Shown one piece after another: positions 58,601-64,000 of a stretch of 64,000 nt of DNA. Origin of the DNA: Aphidius gifuensis (lineage: Eukaryota; Arthropoda; Insecta; Hymenoptera; Braconidae); NCBI RefSeq assembly GCF_014905175.1, contig NC_057789.1, positions 30,314,555-30,378,554 on the forward strand, written 5' to 3'. Numbering within the stretch: the first letter of the stretch is position 1; every line of letters begins with the position of its first letter. Under the pieces are notes generated by a model. The model was given only the letters and a program-made list of their open reading frames with translations, was not told the DNA's origin and did not search any database. The translations under genes were made by a program, and so were the position numbers.

Positions 58601-61290
58601 ATATTATATTTTTTAAATTGATTTTATATTTTAGACAATGGAAACATGACCACTCCAAGTTTAATGTCTGTGGAAAATGGAACAGATGGATATAAGGCCA
58701 ACAATTTTACTGGACAAATAAAAGAGAAAAGTATGGAATTTTTTTAAAAAAAATAATCATAGTCACTATGATAATAAAAATAATTACAATTTGATATTAT
58801 ATTTTTTAAATTGATTTTATATTTTAGACAATGGAAACATGACCACTCCAAGTTTAATGTCTGTGGAAAATGGAACAGATGGATATAAGGCCAACAATTT
58901 TACTGGACAAATAATAGAGAAAAGTATGGAATTTTTTTAAAAAAAATAATTTAGTCACTATGATAATAAAAATAATTACAATTTGATATTATATTTTTTA
59001 AATTGATTTTATATTTTAGACAATGGAAACATGACCACTCCAAGTTTAATGTCTGTGGAAAATGGAACAGATGGATATAAGGCCAACAATTTTACTGGAC
59101 AAATAAAAGAGAAAAGTATGGAATTTTTTTTAAAAAAATAATCATAGTCACTATGATAATAAAAATAATTACAATTTGATATTATATTTTTTAAATTGAT
59201 TTTATATTTTAGACAATGGAAACATGACCACTCCAAGTTTAATGTCTGTGGAAAATGGAACAGATGGATATAAGGCCAACAATTTTACTGGACAAATAAA
59301 AGAGAAAAGTATGGAATTTTTTTTAAAAAAATAATCATAGTCACTATGATAAAAAAATATTACAATTTGATATTATATTTTTAAATTGATTTTATATTTT
59401 AGACAATGGAAACATGACCACTCCAAGTTTAATGTCTGTGGAAAATGGAACAGATGGATATAAGGCCAATAATTTTACTGGACAAATAAAAGAGAAAAGT
59501 ATAGAATTTTTAAAAAAAAATAATTTAAATGATAATAAAAATAATTACAATTTGATATTATATTTTTAAATTGATTTTATATTTTAGACAATGGAAACAT
59601 GACCACTCCAAGTTTAATGTCTGTGGAAAATGGAACAGATGGATATAAGGCCAACAATTTTACTGGACAAATAAAAGAGAAAAGTATGGAATTTTTTTTA
59701 AAAAAATAATCATAGTCACTATGATAATAAAAATAATTACAATTTGATATTATATTTTTTAAATTGATTTTATATTTTAGACAATGGAAACATGACCACT
59801 CCAAGTTTAATGTCTGTGGAAAATGGAACAGATGGATATAAGGCCAATAATTTTACTGGACAAATAAAAGAGAAAAGTATAGAATTTTTTAAAAAAAAAT
59901 AATTTAGTCACTATGATAATAAAAATAATTACAATTTGATATTATATTTTTTAAATTGATTTTATATTTTAGACAATGTAAACATGACCACTCCAAGTTT
60001 AATGTCTGTGGAAAATGGAACAGATGGATATAAGGCCAACAATTTTACTGGACAAATAAAAGAGAAAAGTATGGAATTTTTTTAAAAAAAATAATCATAG
60101 TCACTATGATAATAAAAATAATTACAATTTGATATTATATTTTTTAAATTGATTTTATATTTTAGACAATGGAAACATGACCACTCCAAGTTTAATGTCT
60201 GTGGAAAATGGAACAGATGGATATAAGGCCAACAATTTTACTGGACAAATAAAAGAGAAAAGTATGGAATTTTTTTAAAAAAAATAATTTAGTCACTATG
60301 ATAATAAAAATAATTACAATTTGATATTATATTTTTTAAATTGATTTTATATTTTAGACAATGGAAACATGACCACTCCAAGTTTAATGTCTGTGGAAAA
60401 TGGAACAGATGGATATAAGGCCAACAATTTTACTGGACAAATAAAAGAGAAAAGTATGGAATTTTTTTAAAAAAAATAATTTAGTCACTATGATGATAAA
60501 AATTTTTACATTTTCATTATATCAATTTTTCTTTAATTGCATGTATGTTTCAGCACTAACATACAAAACATACTTTTGTAATACATCTTCTGTATTTTAC
60601 ATGAAAGATGTTTGTAGCGATTCTTCAACCTTGGAAATTGATTTGTCTAACAGAGGTTTAACATCTCTTCCACAACGAGTTTTTAATGGATTACTATCAC
60701 CCTCTTATCTGAATATAAGTGAAAATTATTTAAGTCACCTTAAGCCCAACACATTCAATGACCTGTCAAAACTCAAAATTGTAGATATCAGTTATAACAA
60801 TTTAAAAAAACTTCGAAACAAGGTATTCAATCAATTAACGTTTTTAAGTAAAATTTATTTAAGATCAAATATCTTGGAGTCTATTGGATCTAACACTTTC
60901 AAAAATTTATCAAATCTGGAAGTGTTAGATCTAAGCTTCAATAGATTGATTTCAATCCCTCAAAAACTGTCATTAAATTTACGCGTATTGAATGTTAAAT
61001 CAAATCTATTATCAATCCTTAATATTAAGGATTTTTCAAATCTGTCTTCACTTGAGTTTCTCGATATAAGTAATAATACTTTGAGTTTTCTTCCACCGCA
61101 AATTTTTAGAAAGAATCAAGAACTTAAATATTTATATCTTCAATCAAACGAGCTCTCCGAGTTTAATCCGGAAGTTTTTGCTCATCTAAAAAATTTAAAT
61201 TTAATTAACTTCCAAAATAACATGTTAAAGTTAACAGAAAAAGTTAAATTTCTTTCATCAAAAAATGTAAATTACATTATATTATTTTAA
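55626..61290 (+). CDS. Membrane-anchored LRR protein 2 with a 17-exon repeat-coded stalk
   Basis: Inferred exons are 55626-55763, 56352-56445, seventeen 96-nt exons starting at 57290 (array to 60453) and 60554-61290, predicting 866 residues. Exon 1 ends in phase 0 with a basic N-terminus and hydrophobic TIFGVICIFLIFYLIG, fitting a type II signal anchor. Exon 2 is hydrophilic and ends in phase 1. Each repeat exon is phase 1-1 and adds 32 residues (core NGNMTTPSLMSVENGTDGYK) with two or three N-glycosylation sequons. The last exon has the same Cys cap as LRR gene 1 (YFCNTSS..VCSD) and about ten LRRs, ending NVNYIILF. The architecture matches LRR gene 1 (anchor, linker, LRR) with the linker expanded. 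Role unknown: a glycosylated stalk presenting a binding domain is the natural reading. Copy number in the mRNA is unverified. Confidence 0.8.
56815..57230 (-). pseudogene. eEF1-gamma-like (GST-domain) pseudogene in intron 2
   Basis: On the minus strand, within an intron of LRR gene 2, pieces of the GST-like N-terminal domain of elongation factor 1-gamma are visible: VELLNANAITFYLAG, then ADNELLPLICSYS after an in-frame stop, then LHNILLNQTYFVGEKITLDD and a short tail. Frame changes and stops separate the pieces and the C-terminal eEF1G domain is absent. The TYFVGEKITL motif is characteristic of GST-like domains in eEF1G. Probably a decayed retrocopy; another GST-fold protein is possible. Confidence 0.5.
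57290..60453 (+). repeat. Tandem exon array: 17 units of 192/193 bp (exon plus intron)
   Basis: Exon starts are 57290, 57482, 57674, 57865, 58058, 58250, 58443, 58635, 58828, 59020, 59213, 59403, 59588, 59781, 59973, 60166 and 60358. Each unit has acceptor TTTATATTTTAG, a 96-nt exon starting ACAATGG, donor AAAAGTATGGA and a ~96-bp intron. Introns are as similar as exons, so expansion is recent or homogenised. Two intron types alternate over much of the array (ATAATTTAGTCAC and ATAATCATAGTCAC), giving a 385-bp higher-order period. All exon copies are stop-free; units 9 and 15 carry single replacements (K to I, G to V). Confidence 0.95.
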
Positions 61291-62514
61291 GAAATGTATC
61301 TTGAATTAGAAAAATATGGTGAATGAGACATTTTTTTAATCTCAAAACCTAAAAAAACAAAATTATCAATATTATACATAAGAATAAAATTATGTTTTGT
61401 TAAGCATGATTCAATTAAAATAAATTTCAATAATTTTTTTTTTTTTTTTATCGCAAAAAAGTATTCCATTTTTTTAAACCATAACCCTTATTTAATTTTT
61501 GTGTAATTATTTGGATATGTGATTCAAAAAATTACAAAACAAATATCGCTTTCAATATTTAAAAAAAAAACCAGACTCCATCATCATGGGTTAAAAATTT
61601 TATATTTCAGGTAAAATTATAATAAATTTAAAAAACAAAAAACAAAAAAAAAAAGATATTTGTTTTTTTGAATCAAGTTTTTTTTTTTCTTTTTAAAAAA
61701 GACAAGTTTGTATCAGGAACATTTTGGTCTATTGTTGGATCCCATCTAATTAGCTGAGATATTTAAAAAAAAGTAAAACAAAAAAATAAAAATATTCAAA
61801 AATTTCTGTAAGTAAAAATAAATTTTTAAAAACAATAACAACTAAAACAGCTGTCAAATTTATTAAACTTATCAACTTATTGTATTTTGTTTAAAAAATA
61901 AAAGAATTAAAGTCTGGTCGGTTTGGGACCGACAGACATGTGGTTCGACCCGGAACAATTACATAATGGCAAATAATTATAATTATACATTTTGATTTAA
62001 AATAGGTAAGTATTTATAAAGATTAATCTGTGATAAATTAATGAATTAATCTTTGAATAATAAAAACATTTATATTTTAGCAATGTTGAATAATTCAAAA
62101 AATATTATTGATCATTCGTACGGAGAACATGGATCCTTGCATTGACCAGGGTGAAAGTTATAACACAGATAAAGCACCAAAATTAAAATGTCTATACTCG
62201 ACAAATTTATACTTTATAAAAACAAACTTGAAGCTTCAAATTATTATTAAAACATCTATGTTTATCATAAAATTAGTAAAAGATATAAGGGTGATCCATG
62301 ATTAGAACAAATTTCAAGCTTTCTTGGTCATTGTCTTGATGTACCAGGTGATTGATCTGCCTGGTTATGTTGTGCTGTTCTGGTGTCATAACAAATGATA
62401 CAAAGGTAAATATAAATAATAAAATGAAAAATATATACAATAATAATTGAAAATAATTAATTAATATAGGTTGTTTTTCGTTCATCAACAAGTATGGTTT
62501 ATTTATTTATTGAA
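61291..62514. other. Spacer after LRR gene 2
   Basis: Non-coding. Block 61470-61630 (ATATGTGATTCAAAAA, ATATCGCTTTCAA, ATATTTCAGGTAAAATTAT) is shared with the flanks of Rac copies E and F. A GC-richer patch near 61916-61955 (GGACCGACAGACATGTGG) is unexplained. No gene is seen. Confidence 0.55.
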
Positions 62515-63640
62515 ATAAGCTGTGAAATGTGGGATTCTGATGTACATATAGTGATTTATATTTTAAAAAAGCAATTCATGGATTTTTAGCTGAATTATAT
62601 CAAAAATGAAAAAAAAAAGGATTAATCATAAAGTAACAGCTGTATTATTTTTACGTACATTTTATGAAGCTAAAAATATTGATGAATTTTCAAATTGCAT
62701 GTGTGATTATTTACAAAAAAATTATCTTGGTAGATATTATGAAGATTTTTATAGAATTGCTGTACAAAATTAAAAATGTGAAGATTGCAATAATATATTT
62801 GTTAAGCTACGTAAAGTATTTACAAATTATTCAACAAGTGTATTGAATTATCATAAAAAACCAGGTATAACAATACCAACATCAACAAATTCAACAGCAG
62901 CACATGATAATTTTATTAAAAGATCTTGATAGAAGTTTCGATAAGACTCGTCACGACACCAGGTGTTGGTGTATTTAAAGTTGATAAACAATTAACAAAG
63001 TTTACAAAGCAAAGAATAATTGATAATGGTGTTGGTAGTGATCTTGTTTGTGTTGGTGATTATTAAACGTAAATTATAAAACGTAAAATATCTGATCCAG
63101 GTATTAGTCATTCACCAACTGATATTACATAATTGATAACAAAAAGTGCTGCTATTTTAATACCAGATAGAAATGATGGAATTATAGGAAAACATTCAGC
63201 TAGTGATATACAAATATTGGTAATAAAAATTCAACAAAAAGTGAATTTATTGACACAACATTGTCATCGTCATACAGACAAATATCTGGAAGTGCTGGGA
63301 CTCCAATAGATATACAGTTATTTAATTTTCAACATCACATAAATCTGGAAAAAAAAGATCTTTCAATCCATTTGATCATTCTTATGTTAATAATAAACCA
63401 ACTAGGAATAGACGTCGTTAGACTCATATTTTTTCAAAAGGATTGTTGATTTTAAAATCATTAATTTATTGAAAATTAATTATTTCTATATTAACCAAGA
63501 CCAGTTGATTGGAAGATTGGAAGACCAGTTGATTGGAAGTCATCAACAATATCAGCATGTTTACCAATGACAATTGATTATTTTCTTAATGAAAAAAGTT
63601 TATAAGATGATTATGTTGTGTCAGATTATAATTTATTGCC
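62515..63640 (+). pseudogene. Iml1: Iml1/DEPDC5 pseudogene, copy 1
   Basis: Order and wording follow the N-terminal half of the GATOR1 subunit Iml1/DEPDC5: VTAVLFLRTFYEAKNIDEF, RYYEDFYRIAVQN, NSTAAHDNF, LTKFTKQRIIDNGVGSDLV, then FNPFDHSYVNNKPTRNRRR, VDWKSSTISACLP and DDYVVSDYNLLP. In the intact protein this region inhibits mTORC1 signalling through Rag GTPases. Here many stop codons and frameshifts interrupt it, large parts are missing between the segments, and no introns are seen, so a decayed retrocopy or gene fragment is likely. Confidence 0.85.
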
Positions 63641-64000
63641 AAATGACATGGTGTTCGTTTATAAACAAGTATATAAACGAGTATATTTATTTAATGAAAT
63701 GAGGTGTCAAATGTGGGAATTTGATATGCATGGTGATTTATATTTTGAAAAAGCAATTGGATTTTTTGCTCAATTTTATTAAAAAAGAAAATAAAATAGA
63801 AGTAATCATGAAGTGACAATTGTTTTATTTTCACGTACATTTTATAAAGCTAAAAATATTGATGAATTTCCAAATAACATGCGTGGTTATTTACCAAAAG
63901 ATTATCTTGGTAGATTTTATAAATATTTTTATAGAATTGCTATACAAAATGAAAAATGTAAAGATTGGAATAATATACTTGTTACTTAAAGTTTTTATTA
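63641..64000 (+). pseudogene. Iml1: Iml1/DEPDC5 pseudogene, copy 2 (runs off the edge)
   Basis: After DYNLLPNDM the sequence jumps back to an upstream part of Iml1: RCQMWEFDMHGDLYFEKAIG, then VTIVLFSRTFYKAKNIDEF, YLGRFYKYFYRIAIQNEKC and DWNNILV. This repeats the start of copy 1 (from about 62520) with fewer changes, so two partial copies lie head to tail. In-frame stops (after AQFY and near the end) show that this one is also broken. It continues beyond the window. Confidence 0.85.

Noticed and set aside
59009..59804. Antisense open frames of 75 codons repeated in the exon array
   Set aside because: They lie opposite the repeat exons and introns, start inside the coding strand's exons and are identical only because the array is.
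57290..60453. Repeat-spacer array reading of the 192-bp units
   Set aside because: Both halves of each unit are conserved, splice sites bracket the 96-nt part, and the phase is constant; it is an exon array.
22182..61290. Integrated viral (bracovirus-like) segment as the source of the cluster
   Set aside because: No viral structural or replication gene, no segment-boundary motif that I can recognise, and all recognisable genes are of insect cellular type with introns.
61916..61955. Possible tRNA (GGTTCGACCC-like T-loop near 61940)
   Set aside because: No D-arm, anticodon arm or acceptor pairing could be built around it.

Overview
The window is nuclear DNA from an arthropod, most likely a hymenopteran with a very GC-poor genome. 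Genes have short GT-AG introns with poly-T acceptors, codons end mostly in A or T, and Asn/Gln/Ser homopolymers are common. A ZAD zinc-finger gene and a CHK-type ecdysteroid-kinase-like gene point to insects. A Rac-like GTPase cluster interleaved with secreted or membrane-anchored leucine-rich-repeat (LRR) genes, together with the extreme AT bias, would suit a parasitoid braconid (LRR proteins are known in the venom of aphid parasitoids). That taxonomic and functional guess is inference only.

Left part (1-13552) is dense and ordinary: the 3' part of PTCD3 (mitoribosome), a CHK kinase-like gene, a glutamine-rich minus-strand ORF of doubtful status, LTO1 and METTL25 separated by only 14 bp, two tandem ornithine aminotransferases (the second altered at two substrate-recognition tyrosines), and a convergent ZAD/C2H2 zinc-finger gene whose stop overlaps that of the second aminotransferase.

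Middle (13553-22181) is repeat-rich: direct repeats, a hairpin-rich GC island, three copies of a 162-bp repeat, then about 5.8 kb of a 17-bp satellite that decays into a 100-bp assembly gap.

Right part (22182-61290) is one duplicated cluster. It holds four Rac-like genes with complete reading frames (23507-24744 +, 27660-29094 -, 32818-34061 -, 41840-42757 -), about five Rac pseudogenes and several orphan first exons. It also holds two LRR genes (38476-40966 +; 55626-61290 +) and an LRR fragment (about 46930-47425 -). The complete Rac-like genes are all damaged or changed at GTPase or effector positions. Segmental copies and several transposon-like insertions, one with a clean empty site, lie between them.

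The standout is the LRR gene at 55626-61290. Seventeen nearly identical 96-nt exons, all phase 1 to phase 1, lie in a 192/193-bp tandem array between a membrane-anchor exon and the LRR exon. They predict a 544-residue stalk with about 50 N-glycosylation sequons. The window ends in two decayed tandem fragments of the GATOR1 gene Iml1/DEPDC5.
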